In this document: positions 25,294 to 36,286 of the stretch, one piece after another
Numbering within the stretch: position 1 is the stretch's first letter
Layout: every line of letters begins with the position of its first letter
DNA from: Lotus japonicus
Taxonomy: Eukaryota > Streptophyta > Magnoliopsida > Fabales > Fabaceae
Direction: 5' to 3'
DNA length: 64,000 bases
NCBI RefSeq assembly: GCF_012489685.1
Contig: NC_080046.1
Location: forward strand, 44,107,176 to 44,171,175
The notes under the pieces: generated by a model
What the model saw: the letters and a program-made list of their open reading frames with translations, nothing else
The model's database searches: none
Told to the model about the DNA's origin: nothing
Program-made: the position numbers and the translations under genes

Positions 25294-27051
25294 TTAATCA
25301 TCTTTACCATTGTTTTGCCACTCAGTAGTGGCATCTTTTTCTTCATCGCTGTGCCATCCACTCATGGCATCAGGTTTGCAAGCTTCATTGAGGTTTAACC
25401 CCCGGATGGGATCCAATGTCACTGAGTACTCTGAGTATGGATTGAAATATTGATTGGCCACCGTGTCCAAAGGAGCAATTGTGGCTAAGCTCTTCTCGAA
25501 ATTCTTCTTGCCAACGTAGCATGTCTCTGCTAAATAGTAGCTTTGATCTGCTTGTACATTTTCGACAACCCCATCTGATTTCCAAATGGATATACGTTGG
25601 TGTAAAGTTGAGGGCACTGCTCCCACGCCGTGAATCCATTCTCTCCCCAGCAGCAAATTGTAATTGGCCTTTGAAGGGACCACAATGAACAATGTGGAGC
25701 GGGCCACCGTTCCTACGGTTATGTTCAGCATGATTGTCCCCAAGGAAGAGCCCGTCTTTCCTTCATAATCGGAAAGCACCATATCATGGGGGATTAGGTC
25801 TGCTTCAGTTTTGCCCAACTTTTTGAGCATAAACCTGGGCATCAGATTGATTGTAGCTCCTCCATCGACAAGGACTTTGTTAACTCCTTTCTCTTCGACT
25901 TTAGCCCAAACGAATAGTGGCTTCAAGTGGCTCTTAATCTGTTCTGTTGGCCGCTGGAAAATAGTTCTCTCATCCTCGACAAACCCTTTTTGCATCACGT
26001 AGTAACACAAAGGGTTATCATCTGGCTCTTCTTCTACATAGTAGTCTTCCTCGCTTTCTGTAACCTCTGAGATTCTATCGAATTCTGCAGGTAAGATAGA
26101 CACTATGCAGATGATGTTGAGGTCTTCTCCATCACTGTCATCGAAATCTTCAAGCATGTCTTCATCCTCATCTTCAATAGCATCTTTTCCTTTTTCCTTG
26201 GCCGGGTTTGGTGGCACAATTGTTCCCTGTTTGATGGCGTGGTCCAGCTGATTGATAATCGACGCCATGCTAGGTTCATTGCGAGGGTTATCTTCTGGCT
26301 TTATGTCCCATAGTGAACGGAACTTGCCACCTCTTTCCCTTTCAGCTTTCCTTTTCCTCAGGAAATGTCTAAACTGAGTTCTGGTCATTTGCTCAGGAGC
26401 ATAGTAGTTCCCAGAGCCATAGGAGTAGCTTCGCCACACGCGAGAGTTGTTGATGTAAGAAGATCCCTGGCCCAAGTCGATTTTCTGCCACTTGTGGTGT
26501 TGTTTTGACCTTGGAGGTGCTGGCCTGAACCATTGGTTTTTTGGTAATCCAGCATCAGGGACGTAAGTCTTGTCCTTGCCTCTTAACTTCTGGCCTTTAT
26601 GGCCATCGAGTTCCTGGCCTCTCTCAACCCACTCCTCGTGGGGATATTTCAGCCTTCTAGACACAGGCACTTTCTTCTGATAATGTTTTTTCATTTCAGA
26701 ATCTTGGTAGGCTTTGGCTGCAGACTTGTCGAAGATGGCGCTGCATCGAGGGCACAACATGACTTCTTTCTCGCCATCTTTGCTCCGGGATAGAAATTCC
26801 ACAAGAGTTTCTCCGGCCTTGGGGTAAACTTCATCTAAGCTCACCTCTTTCTCGACCTCTGGTTCTTCGACAGCAGTGTTTTCCTCCTTTGCTTCCCCGA
26901 GTGTCAGGCCCTGATCTAACTTTTCAGAAATATCGACCATACCAATATAGAAAGGTTCCACATAGTTGGCCTCAGCTACCTGCAACGAATCAGAGTCAAT
27001 CTTCATTTGGCCTTTAGCTTTCTCATCATACTTGAGTCTCCCTGAATCCAA
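25294..27051 (-). CDS. Tat gag C-terminal extension and aspartic protease
   Basis: A 585-codon open frame follows the gag zinc knuckle. A long charged linker (about residues 1-350) leads to a retroviral-type aspartic protease with the active-site word VDGGATINLMP (about residue 395) and the second conserved word NLLLGREWI (about residue 465). The protease cleaves the element's own polyprotein. The frame overlaps the end of the gag frame (27003-27051), so gag and protease are now in different frames. Whether that is a mutation or a programmed frameshift cannot be decided from one copy. Confidence 0.82.
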   Translation of the reverse strand: MDSGRLKYDEKAKGQMKIDSDSLQVAEANYVEPFYIGMVDISEKLDQGLTLGEAKEENTAVEEPEVEKEVSLDEVYPKAGETLVEFLSRSKDGEKEVMLCPRCSAIFDKSAAKAYQDSEMKKHYQKKVPVSRRLKYPHEEWVERGQELDGHKGQKLRGKDKTYVPDAGLPKNQWFRPAPPRSKQHHKWQKIDLGQGSSYINNSRVWRSYSYGSGNYYAPEQMTRTQFRHFLRKRKAERERGGKFRSLWDIKPEDNPRNEPSMASIINQLDHAIKQGTIVPPNPAKEKGKDAIEDEDEDMLEDFDDSDGEDLNIICIVSILPAEFDRISEVTESEEDYYVEEEPDDNPLCYYVMQKGFVEDERTIFQRPTEQIKSHLKPLFVWAKVEEKGVNKVLVDGGATINLMPRFMLKKLGKTEADLIPHDMVLSDYEGKTGSSLGTIMLNITVGTVARSTLFIVVPSKANYNLLLGREWIHGVGAVPSTLHQRISIWKSDGVVENVQADQSYYLAETCYVGKKNFEKSLATIAPLDTVANQYFNPYSEYSVTLDPIRGLNLNEACKPDAMSGWHSDEEKDATTEWQNNGKDD

Positions 27052-28434
27052 TGCCCCCTACACACCCTGAAACGAACACACTGTGAGGTCCAATGACCAA
27101 AAAAGTTATGATACTTACAATATTTCTTTCCTTTCCTTTGTTCAGGAGAAGGAAGCTTTTGGTCTTTAGGGACCACAAGCAAACCATCAGACACAAGTAT
27201 ATCATAAATTGCATCACATTTGGTCACATAAAAAGTATAAGTTTTCACAGCAGGAGTGGTATCCTTGGGGCTTTCTCCCCCAAGTTTGTTTTCATTTGGT
27301 TTCAATGCTTTGCAAACATAAGGATCGCCTGGCTGGAGTTCAGCCAGATTGACATCATTCACGTCAATATTTGCAGGGACTTCTCGATAAACACACGGAT
27401 TTTGACACATTGGGTCAGCGTCTATGTACGCTACTTTTTCCTTCTTTGGCCACTTAGTGGTCTTGGCCTTTTCCTCAGATTTTTCGGCCTTTAGTAATTC
27501 GATGTGCCTCACTCTATCTGCGAGTAGGGACATATCTCGAATATACTGAGTATCGATTTTCTTTCTAATGGAATACTCTAGACCCCCAGCGGCTAAGACA
27601 ACTAGCTCATGTTCAGGGACATGAGTGAAGCATCGAGATTTAAGCATCCTAAACCTGTTTAGATAGTCATCAATGGACTCTGCTGTCTTTCTTTTGACAC
27701 TAGCCAAATCCTTCAAGCTCACCTTGCACTCTCCCCTAAAGAATTGTTCATGGAAAATTCTTTCCAATTGGGCCCATGTATGGACTGACCTTGGGGCGAG
27801 GGTGGTGAACCAGGTAAACGCATTCTTAGTCAAAGAACTCGGGAAGTACTTCATTTTTAAATTTTCATTGATGGCTAAGTCCCCTGCTTCGATCTGGTAC
27901 CTGGCTATGTGTTCTACAGTAGACTCTCCTGAATCCCCAGAGAACTTGGTGAACTTGGGGACCTTCCAGCCTCGAGGAAGTTCAGATTCGAGAACTTCTT
28001 CTGTAAAGGCCGACACAAAATGGGGTCTATTCGCGAAACCTACGTTGAAGCCATGTTGGTTCAGTAATTGTTCCACTACAGCAGCAACATTTTGTTGCCC
28101 CCCAGCGTTCTGGTGTCGAATTCTTTCTAGTACACCATCAGCGTGCTCATCCCTGCATTATAGATGTAGGCATACCATAAGGCATGTCTCCTCTTGTAAC
28201 CGTTGGAACAATTTGTGCCTGCACTGATGTAGACACAGGCATTTCTGCAACTGCAGAAATTGCCACGCTCTGGGTTGGCATAGTGGTGCCAGTTCCCATC
28301 CCAGTGTATACTTCTTCGTTATTGTTACCGCTACTTCCCCCGGGGCTGCTCTGATTGCCCACGTTAGACCCTTGGGGGGAGGTTCTTCCTCGATTGCTTG
28401 CCATACTTACAGTCTTACCACTTCTCAGGTGCAT
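27003..28434 (-). pseudogene. Tat gag (frameshifted)
   Basis: The ATG at 28434 opens a 95-codon N-terminal part, Ser/Gly/Thr/Pro-rich. The frame changes at about 28147-28160. The main Gag domain then runs to 27003, with the retrotransposon gag signature around LTKNAFTWFTTLAPRSVHTW and a knuckle of the form CKYHNFFGHWTSQC near the end. Gag forms the virus-like particle and packages the RNA. The single frame change means this copy makes only an N-terminal stub unless the ribosome shifts frame. Confidence 0.85.
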
Positions 28435-28538
28435 ATAAAACGTAAATCACAACCAAGGCAAGTAACAAATACAGATAGCATGCAACAAACAAAACACACA
28501 AAACGCTTCTGTAAAACTTAGTTTTCACAAAAACGGTC

Positions 28539-28555
28539 CCACTGGGTGTGCCAAT
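28539..28555 (-). other. Primer-binding site region of the Tat element
   Basis: Directly inside the 5' LTR the minus strand reads TTGGCACACCCAGTGGG. TGGC-starting sites next to the LTR are normal tRNA primer-binding sites. I could not assign the tRNA from sequence alone; it is not the usual initiator-Met site. Confidence 0.6.
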
Positions 28556-28556
28556 T

Positions 28557-29319
28557 TGTTTACGGTGGTTTTTGGTAAACAAATATCCTCTTAGTTCGAC
28601 TAAAGGAAGTTTAGATTCAGGGTCCTTTTGAGAAAACGTTTTGCCAAAGTGTTGTGTGTGAGTTGATATTTTTCGATAACAATGAGCAATTTGAACGAGA
28701 CTGAATTTCATTAAACACTGATCAATTACATGAAAATCAAATAGTAACAAAGCGAAATGAAAACGACAAGAAACGTAGATTTCGACAGGAAACTACACAA
28801 TAGGACTGATAATTGACAAGCTTAAATGCAAGAAAACTAAACAACTGGTTCTGCAACGTACTCCTCCATCATCACGTCTTGCTCCTTGAGTCTCATTGAT
28901 GCGGACATTAGAGCTTTTTGGTGAATTTTTTAGAGTTGAGTTGGGAACCCCTTTTTTGACTTGAATTCTCCTATTTATAGAGCATGTCCTTGGCGGTTTT
29001 CTTCTTCTTCGTGGATGGGTTAGTGGGTCTAATTCCCTCTTCCCACGATTTGGAGTTGGTTCTGGAAGTTCCCTGTGCAGTGGTGGAGATCGTGTGCCTC
29101 AACTGCTTCTTGGCCACGTATTCAACCAACGTGGTGAGACTTCGACTAGGTCAATGCTGCACATGTTCAATGTGCCAGTGTTTATAGCAATGGTTCCCTT
29201 TGTCGAATTCGACTGCTTTTCTGACTTAGCATATTTTCTCCTGTCCTTTCTTTAGTCCAAGTTCGACTGCCTTGTGTGCTTTGAGCCGAATGTCCTTGGG
29301 CCAAAATATTGGGCCAACA
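28557..29319 (-). repeat. 5' LTR of the Tat element
   Basis: 763 bp, paired with 15489-16251. The right end CCAACA is followed by GTAAG (29320-29324), the target duplication. It includes the TATA box at 28971-28980 that would drive the genomic RNA. Confidence 0.95.
28971..28980 (-). promoter_or_regulatory. TATA box of the Tat LTR (5' copy, drives gag-pol)
   Basis: The minus strand reads CTATAAATAG, identical in the other LTR. Transcription would start about 30 bp further along the minus strand and run through gag-pol toward 15489. Confidence 0.65.
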
Positions 29320-29324
29320 GTAAG

Positions 29325-32300
29325 AAATTGTAGATTTTCCTATTATGAATGGGAAAGGGAGCCTTGGGAATGAATGCATATTGATTATTGAGTATGACAT
29401 TAACATGAAGCTTGTTTTAGAACTGGCTGCAATCGTTATATTGAGAACGACTGAAAGAGACAGGAGAGGAACAGACTTAACCGCTAAGTTTTCCTTCTCG
29501 ACGAAACATATTCCTCTTCCACTCCTGTAAATGCAGACACCTAATTCCACCCCCTTCTTAGTCACAGTATTCCCCGAAGGAGCATGGCAAATGTTCTGCC
29601 CCTCATATCTTACGTCGTTGATTCCTCCTCTGCTCTCCAATCTAAGAAGCGCCTCTACCTCTCTCTCCCCCACAATCCCCTCCTCATCGACGATGGTAAA
29701 TATTTCATTCCCCCTTTTCTTTATCATTCATTTCCTTCTTTGGTTTTGTTTTCTGTTTCACTACAATTGATTGTGAGCCCATAAACATGGAAGCAATTCG
29801 AAGCTCATAAGGTTAGCAGTTGGAGAGGAAAGGGTCTTTCCAGTAATGGGGGAAGCACGCGGTTGAGAATCTTGGTGTTGTTGGTGCTGATGAACAATGG
29901 AGATGTAAAACACACAAAGAGGGAACGGTAGAACATGACTCTCTTTCTCTGCTGTGATTTTTAGGTACCACTATTATTAAGAAATATTCTGATACATCTA
30001 TCTGCTTATGATGTTTCTTATCAGTGCTTAAGAAATATTTTTGTATATAAATAGAACTAATGGAATCTATTTATCCCCAGATTTGTCCATCTTTAACGCT
30101 AGCCATTTTCATCACTTTTATGTTATGGTTTAGGTTTTTCCCACTAATTCAGTTTAAATATGAAGAAGGGAGAAATGAAATTATGCAATCTATGTTATCA
30201 GTCATAACTCATAACACACTGCTCAATCACTTTGGATCTTAGTGTCTACTTTTTATTAAGACTTTGTTATTTCAGGTATTGGGTTCTAAATATTTCACTA
30301 TGTTGTTTGATGTTATCTATCCAAGTAACATGACTTATGCAAAATTTAGCATGATTCTTTTATGTTACTAAAAACCTGAAACCTAATTGATAAATGTGTC
30401 TGTGGGGTTCTTCATTTAAAGAAGCGACTATATTTGATTTTACAGTAATTCTCCAACTTTTCTGGGTTGTGACTGCACATGTCCTGAATATGGAGGTTGC
30501 CTCATGAGTGATCGAGGGTTGTAGGAAAATCAAGAATTGTTAGAAATGATTCAGGTTTGCTGTACTGTAAAATAGTACTTTTAAATTCTGATGGTCATGT
30601 GGAAATAGTTTTTCTTTTTCATTTCTCTCATTTTTAGTGCTTATAGTTTTTCCTTTTCATGGATCTTATTCTTTAGAAGTAAGGATCAACTCTTCATTTT
30701 TAATATATTCCTGAATACTGTAAGGTTTTTTAAAAGTTTAACCTTTTAACATGTTTTGAATGGTGGATCTACAACTTTATTTTATTTTATTAATTAAATG
30801 CTGAAACTCATCCTAGAACTGAGTGATCTCAAGGATGAGTCACTGCATCTGTGGTTGTGAAGTAACAGTCTCATTCCGATCAAATGAGCAAATTGTCTTC
30901 CGCTTCCTCATTAGTCAAAAAGTAAGTGCTTCATCCTTTTATAACTAAAGACATTAAATCAGTGTTTGATTTGTAGTTTATCACTTGATTTCAGTATTGT
31001 TCATTCTTTAATGAGTTTCTGATCCTGATAATTGCCATCTTCATTGGTTACATAATGATCTTCCATTTTTGAACTATTTAATCCAGTGATGAATGCTCCT
31101 TCATCTGTTGTCACCCATTTGACTACAAGTATGCATGGCAACTGGCACGTCAAGTAGTAAATCTATAATTCCTGAGTACTACAAGTGCAGGTGTGATAAA
31201 CTTATTACATAAAAACTTCATGAACTCGGCAAATATTTATTTATTGATTTTTTCATATACAATCTTTGATAGTGTTAAAGGAAGAGATGATGGAAAAGGA
31301 AGAAGAGCTGCAATCCAATTTCAAACCCAAAGGTGTCACAAAAAAATCAGCTTTCCAAGTTTCGGGTAAGTACTCTCCTTAATTTGTTTCAATTTTCATA
31401 ATATTTTAGTTTTTCCACATTCATATCGGTTTGCTTATATCAGATTGTGTCTTAGGTTCTGCTAATTTTTTTCCTTTCTGTTTTTTGGTGAACATGTGTT
31501 GTTCATTTGGTTCTTCCATTAACTTGAATGGTTTGTAGTTCAAACCCTCTTTTGAGTGATGTACTAAAATGATGGATTTGTAAAATATTCACCTATACTG
31601 AGTAACTCTTTTGTAGAGTGAAGTTGAAGTGAACAATTGACTTCCTTATAGGCTTTAAAAGTTTGGGAGTTTGGGTTCTTCTTCTTCTTCATGGGAGAAA
31701 ATGATGAATTAAAAACTTCTGTAATGTTTATAAGTCAAATCAGAACTGCTATCTATGAATTAATAACTAAAGATTAATCAGTTTAAGCTTTTCAGCAACT
31801 GTTTCAATTGCCTTCTTTGAAGGCTAAACTTCAATGAACTTGCCATATAAATAGGGATCCATTTTCAAGGTATCTATTATGAAATTGTATGATTTATAGT
31901 ATTTAAAATGTTATCTTAATCTCATACCAAGAACCGCAACCATTTCTGAAACCATGCATGTGTTTCCATTTTTCTCCTTTATTATTGCTAGGTCTGGACT
32001 TTTGTTTGAGTCATTTTATGTAATCATCGAAGTGAGGTGTTTTTTTGTGTTTGATGATTGGAGCAGCTTACTTTAATGACTGATACATCAGCTGCACAAG
32101 CAATGAAGAGGAAGGACAACCAGGTATTCCATGGGAAGCAAGGGAAAATGGAAGCTATGAGGAAAAGTGTGTCATAAATTTTACTGTTATTTTATTTGGT
32201 AATGCATAGGCTGAACTTTTAAAAAAAATTCCATGGATATTTTTAATTTTTTTGTTGTGATTTCAGTTGAGGTTCTGATATGACTTTTGGAATTTTGTAT

Positions 32301-33292
32301 GCTCTATCCTAGATTATGTTATGTGGCAGGCTAAGTGATTAAGTTTCCCTATTGTGCTTTGCATTGCAATGGATGTTCATGTTACAAAACTGTCGAGGGC
32401 CCTTAGTGGGAGTGTGAAGTCTACTTTATTTTAGCTTTTTAAGGTTTATGTTCCATTTTTGTGCTTATTTAATAAAATGGCATGTATGAATTGAAGATAC
32501 CAGGGAAAAATTGGTATGGTCTTTGAATTCATGGACCATGAAGACTCTGCAGGCTCAAAACTTCTCATTGATAATGAAGGCAATTTGCAGCTTGCTATTT
32601 TTAGGTTGGTATGATCAAATTTTATGAGCTCTATGTAAATCTGACAAAATGTGTGGATTCTTTAACTGAATCTTATGAATGTTGGCGCTGCTATGATTTA
32701 CAAAATGAAGCCCTTTGATTATTTTACTAACAAGAAGCTCTGACCGAATTAAGTCTCACCATTTGGAAAATGCAGGAGCAGGAGAGTTCAATGAGACAAA
32801 AACAAATAATTTCATCAATGAGACAAACACATTTCTACAATTTCGTTTACATGTACTTAACATGGTTCTTCATTTTCTTGGGAGGTGAGGGAAGGTTTTT
32901 GTCAAGTGAGAGAAAATGGTGGGGGTCAGATGGTGGATTGGTGGTGGTTGTGTTGGTGATGGGTACGTGGTTGGTAGTGGAGAGAGAAATAGTGGTCTCA
33001 TAGAGGTGGAAGAATTTTTTTAAGAGAGTAAAATAGATGTGAAAGATCACGTGGAAGCCTAAGTGGACTGTGTAAAAAATCTGTCACATAAGCTTTATGA
33101 CGCCATAAGAACAATTTTAAATTACATAAAAAACAAGGACAAAATAAGAGGAAATTGTTTTTCAGTGATCACCTTAGATTCAAGTGTATAAATCATAAAT
33201 TTAAAACATATTTAACCCATTATTTTTTAATAAACATAACAAAAATAATACATATTTTAACAAAATTACACGATAAACAAAAGCGAATATTC
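29325..33292 (+). pseudogene. Exon-like remnants of an unidentified gene
   Basis: The stretch has alternating AT-rich and exon-like segments on the plus strand. An ATG at 29584 opens about 38 sensible codons (MANVLPLISYVVDSSSALQS and on) that end at a plausible donor near 29697. Later open blocks bordered by AG/GT are near 31275-31365 (rich in Glu/Lys), 32067-32123 and 32505-32610 (with FEFMDHEDSAGSKLLIDNEG). No continuous frame can be built and I do not recognise the protein. Because the block ends at a Helitron 3' terminus (33323), a captured gene is a reasonable reading; a decayed resident gene is the alternative. About 32880-33000 is a simple GGT-rich patch. Confidence 0.4.
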
Positions 33293-33323
33293 CCCGTGCA
33301 TCGCACTGGTAAAAAAATACTAG
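33293..33323 (+). mobile_element. Helitron 3' terminus (element A)
   Basis: A hairpin CCCGTGC-ATC-GCACTGG (33293-33309, one mismatch) is followed by 10 nt and CTAG (33320-33323), then T. Hairpin plus CTRR before a T is the diagnostic Helitron 3' end. The body extends to the left. I could not find its 5' TC end, which may lie on the far side of the Tat insertion. Confidence 0.75.
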
Positions 33324-33483
33324 TTTAATTATAATGGCAATGTGTTGTTAGTTATGTAATGAACTTTTTTCATTTGGCCAAGCTCCGCCCCTGCCCTTAG
33401 TGTCTTGGGCACATAAATTACACCCCTCATTTTATTACCTTTAATCGAGTTAATATTATTTTTGGGTGGACAAAAATAATTGT

Positions 33484-33918
33484 TCATATGTCTAAATGAG
33501 AATGAGAAAGTTTGAGTTAAATAATAACCTATCATCTAATCACATTGAAGATAATTAAATGAGTCAGAATTTCTATATTTTATTTATAAAAAATCGTATT
33601 GGTCCATTGAGTTGTAGATTTGTAACTCATATGAGTCATTTAGACAACCCTTCATTACAAACATTAATTTCATTTTTCAATTCATTCATATTTAAAATCT
33701 AAGTTAAATAAGTTTTGTCGATATATACATTTTTTTAACTAATAATATGTGATTATGTGCTTATATATATATTTTTTTGAAACGAATCATGAAAACATCA
33801 TTATGAACTAATATACTTGTCTGAAATGGTGAGCGTGTCCATTTACTTTTAAAATTAAGTTCATATGCACAAAATCATAAATCTTCAATTTCTCTTTTCA
33901 ATTATTTTAGCTTTATGA
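33484..33918 (+). repeat. Unclassified AT-rich repeat, left half of copy 1
   Basis: This closely resembles 61253-61893. Shared words include GACTCATATGAGTCATTTAGACAACC-like sequence, GAACTAATATACTTGTCTGAAATGG and AAATCATAAATCTT. It stops at 33918 exactly where the large Helitron begins; the continuation is at 60212. The preceding 33324-33483 shows nothing recognisable. Confidence 0.7.
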
Positions 33919-33920
33919 TC

Positions 33921-34299
33921 TATCTATCTATAAATCTATCTATCTATCTATAAACTATATAAAGGGAGAATTTATGCAGCCTTAAGGGTAAGTTGGTAAT
34001 TCAATATTTCATTGCACTACAATTTAATTTCCTGTATGGATATTTTGGTAAAGTTAAATATTATCTTTCAAAGATGCAATCTCAACCGTTTATTCATCTA
34101 GAATCACATTTTGATTTTCTCTCACCACATTCTGCAACCTTTCGTATTTTCAATTGTTCCGTTTCTGGAAAGCTGAAAGGGAAAAAAGAGAGGCACTTGA
34201 AGGAGAAATTAATTGTGCAGCCTTGGCCTCCAATTATTCTGTCCGTTCGCTTTGGTTGGACTCTTCTCCTTATTATAAATAATCGTTAAAAATCAAAAT
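33921..34299 (+). other. 5' subterminal part of the large Helitron
   Basis: Starts with TCTA tetranucleotide repeats and CTATATAAAGGGAG, typical of plant Helitron 5' ends. The rest is non-coding up to the approximate start of the LINE. The exact LINE 5' boundary within 34270-34380 could not be set. Confidence 0.5.
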
Positions 34300-34506
34300 C
34301 TCAGTCAATGGTTAAGGGGTTTTGGCTGCTGTCTATCCACTGTGCGCCATTCTCCATTATGCAGCAAGATCGACAACACTCTCAACGTCAATTTTGCATG
34401 GCCAGTCCAATTAGTCTTGAGTTAATTGTTTCTTTCATCTTCATCTCCTTAACTCGATATTTTCTTTAACTGTCTCTTTCTCCGCTGATCTCTTACAGGC
34501 GAGCAA

Positions 34507-36234
34507 ATGAAGGCAAACTCAGGTGTGGTGATTCCTGGAGTTTCTTACTCCCAAGCTTTGTCATCTGCTCATGGGAGACCTTTAACTCCGAAGACAGCAC
34601 CTAGCACACAGCGGAGAAAGGGCTTGGAACAGAGGAGAATTGTTGATCCGGGTTGGAAGAACGAGAAAATCTGGGTTGAGGAAAAGATAGAGGGTTGGCT
34701 GACCAGGAGCTTAGTTGGGAGAGTGAGGGAGCCAGGAAAAGCACACTTGCTCCAAGAGTCTTTCTTGGTGGAAGGGTGCAACACAGTAAGAGTCCGTTTC
34801 TTGGGGGATGATCTGGTTCTGCTGTCAGGAGAGGAAGGTGCAAGCTTGGAGGATACACTGCAAGGATGCAAGAGCTGGCTTGATTCAACGTTTATTTCTC
34901 TGAAACCTTGGAGCCCTGATTTAGTACCCCTTTTCAGATCAACTTGGGTGAGATGCACAGGTCTCCCACTTCAGTTCTGGAGGAAGGAATGCATGGCAAA
35001 AATTTCAAACCCAGTAGGAATACTTCTGGATATGGAGGAAGTCTCTGAGTCTTCAACTTTTCTTGAATATGCTAGGCTGAAGCTGAGAACCTCCATGCCT
35101 CATGCGATTGACTTTTTCAGGAACGTTCAAATTAATGGAACTTCCTTTGGTGTACGTCTGGTCGAGGAGTTGTTGAGCCATAATCTTCCTTGTTGTTGCG
35201 GATTGAAGAGGGAGGAGGAAGAAGAGAAGGGATCCTCCCAATGGAATTTTGATGGCTCGAGTGATGGCACAATAGAGACAGAGTTTGAAGACATGGAGGA
35301 GGATGATGGAGATCGGAGTGGGACTCCGGTGACGGTGGCTGCCACCGCTCGAGAAGGAGGTGCAATGTGTGACTTGCCTGACCCACGTGCTGACAACGAC
35401 AGAAGGAACTGGGTTGTGTCAGGTGATGACACAATTGCAGTGGCAGAAGTTGACTTAGGATTCTCAGCCAATGAGAACCTAATGGCAGCAGAGGTTCAGA
35501 ATGTATGCCACAAGTCAGATGAAAAAGTGGAGGCTATTCTCACTTCAGGGAGAGAAACTGAATTAGAGGCATTAGGGTTTGATTTGGGCCAGCCATCAAC
35601 AACAGACCGGTTGGGTGATGGGCTTCAATATGGGCCGGTTTTGACAACTTTTGTTTCCAGAGAGGATTTAATTGAGCTAAATTCTAATGATATTTCACCT
35701 TTGGTCCCAGCGGGTCCCACTGAACTCATAACTTTTCCTTTGGATAAAACACGTTGTGTTGACCCTGGTAACTACCACAACTTGATCGCTGGAACAACAG
35801 AGGAAGGTGTTTTGCCTGAGACGCAGCATATAGGGGAGGACTTGACGTTCGCACCCAGCAACGCCGGAGTGGTGGACCGTTCTTGCCGCTTAGCTCAGGC
35901 GAAACGACAATCCTCAGTGTCGCTTGCCAAGAGGAGAGGAAAGACGAGAAGAGATGGTGCGTTGGAGGCTCTGAGAAAACCCAAAAACTACCAGAAGGAA
36001 CCCTTGGCAGTATCTCGCAAGAAGAAGGTACGAACCTTAATTTACTCTTTATCGAATTCACTCTCTGATTCTGGAATTGGTTGCTGTAATCGCCGTTTCT
36101 GGGTTAAGAACAGTGAGCTTGAGGCACGTTCAATCTTAGATTTGGGGAAAGAACTGGGAGTACCTCTGAATGGTGAGGAACATGAGGCAATCCAGAGGCT
36201 AATTCAAATGGAAAAAGAGATCAAGAGAATATGA
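34507..36234 (+). CDS. LINE ORF1: RNA-binding, DUF4283-type protein
   Basis: 575 residues. Residues about 50-230 match the pattern of plant L1 ORF1 proteins (DUF4283-like). The stretch VRVRFLGDDLVLLSGEEG is followed by WVRCTGLPLQFW, then the LKLRTSMP region that normally precedes a zinc knuckle. The knuckle itself is reduced to a short Cys cluster (CCCG near residue 236). The acidic middle and basic C-terminal tail (KRRGKTRR, then KKKVR) are typical. ORF1 proteins bind the element RNA and form the ribonucleoprotein with ORF2. The ATG is the first after a pyrimidine-rich leader. The stop lies 52 bp upstream of ORF2. Confidence 0.8.
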   Translation: MKANSGVVIPGVSYSQALSSAHGRPLTPKTAPSTQRRKGLEQRRIVDPGWKNEKIWVEEKIEGWLTRSLVGRVREPGKAHLLQESFLVEGCNTVRVRFLGDDLVLLSGEEGASLEDTLQGCKSWLDSTFISLKPWSPDLVPLFRSTWVRCTGLPLQFWRKECMAKISNPVGILLDMEEVSESSTFLEYARLKLRTSMPHAIDFFRNVQINGTSFGVRLVEELLSHNLPCCCGLKREEEEEKGSSQWNFDGSSDGTIETEFEDMEEDDGDRSGTPVTVAATAREGGAMCDLPDPRADNDRRNWVVSGDDTIAVAEVDLGFSANENLMAAEVQNVCHKSDEKVEAILTSGRETELEALGFDLGQPSTTDRLGDGLQYGPVLTTFVSREDLIELNSNDISPLVPAGPTELITFPLDKTRCVDPGNYHNLIAGTTEEGVLPETQHIGEDLTFAPSNAGVVDRSCRLAQAKRQSSVSLAKRRGKTRRDGALEALRKPKNYQKEPLAVSRKKKVRTLIYSLSNSLSDSGIGCCNRRFWVKNSELEARSILDLGKELGVPLNGEEHEAIQRLIQMEKEIKRI

Positions 36235-36286
36235 TTGAGAAAGAGATTAGGGTGCAGGAGACAGAGGGAGAAGATGTCGGTTCTCA

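Larger units (their letters stand above)
15489..29319 (-). mobile_element. Tat-lineage Ty3/Gypsy LTR retrotransposon with antisense genes
   Basis: The 13,831-bp element lies on the minus strand. It has two 763-bp LTRs (TG...CA) and the 5-bp target duplication GTAAG at 15484-15488 and 29320-29324. Order along the element is 5' LTR (right), gag, protease, RT, RNase H, integrase, two antisense genes, polypurine tract, 3' LTR (left). The gag knuckle of the C-x2-H-x4-GH-x4-C type (YCKYHNFFGHWTSQC), the large size and extra ORFs downstream of integrase point to the Tat lineage. By eye the LTRs differ at about 11 positions (about 98.6% identical). With a commonly used plant LTR rate this suggests insertion within roughly the last million years. 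Gag-pol has frameshifts, a small deletion and nonsense codons, so this copy is not autonomous. Confidence 0.93.

Noticed and set aside
29182..29727. A 181-codon minus-strand ORF across the Tat LTR border
   Set aside because: It is a chance fusion of LTR sequence and flank created by the insertion. No recognisable domain.
33293..33960. Pairing the 3' end at 33323 with the 5' end at 33919 as one element
   Set aside because: The order is wrong (3' end before 5' end on the same strand), and the empty site ties 33919 to 60211 instead.
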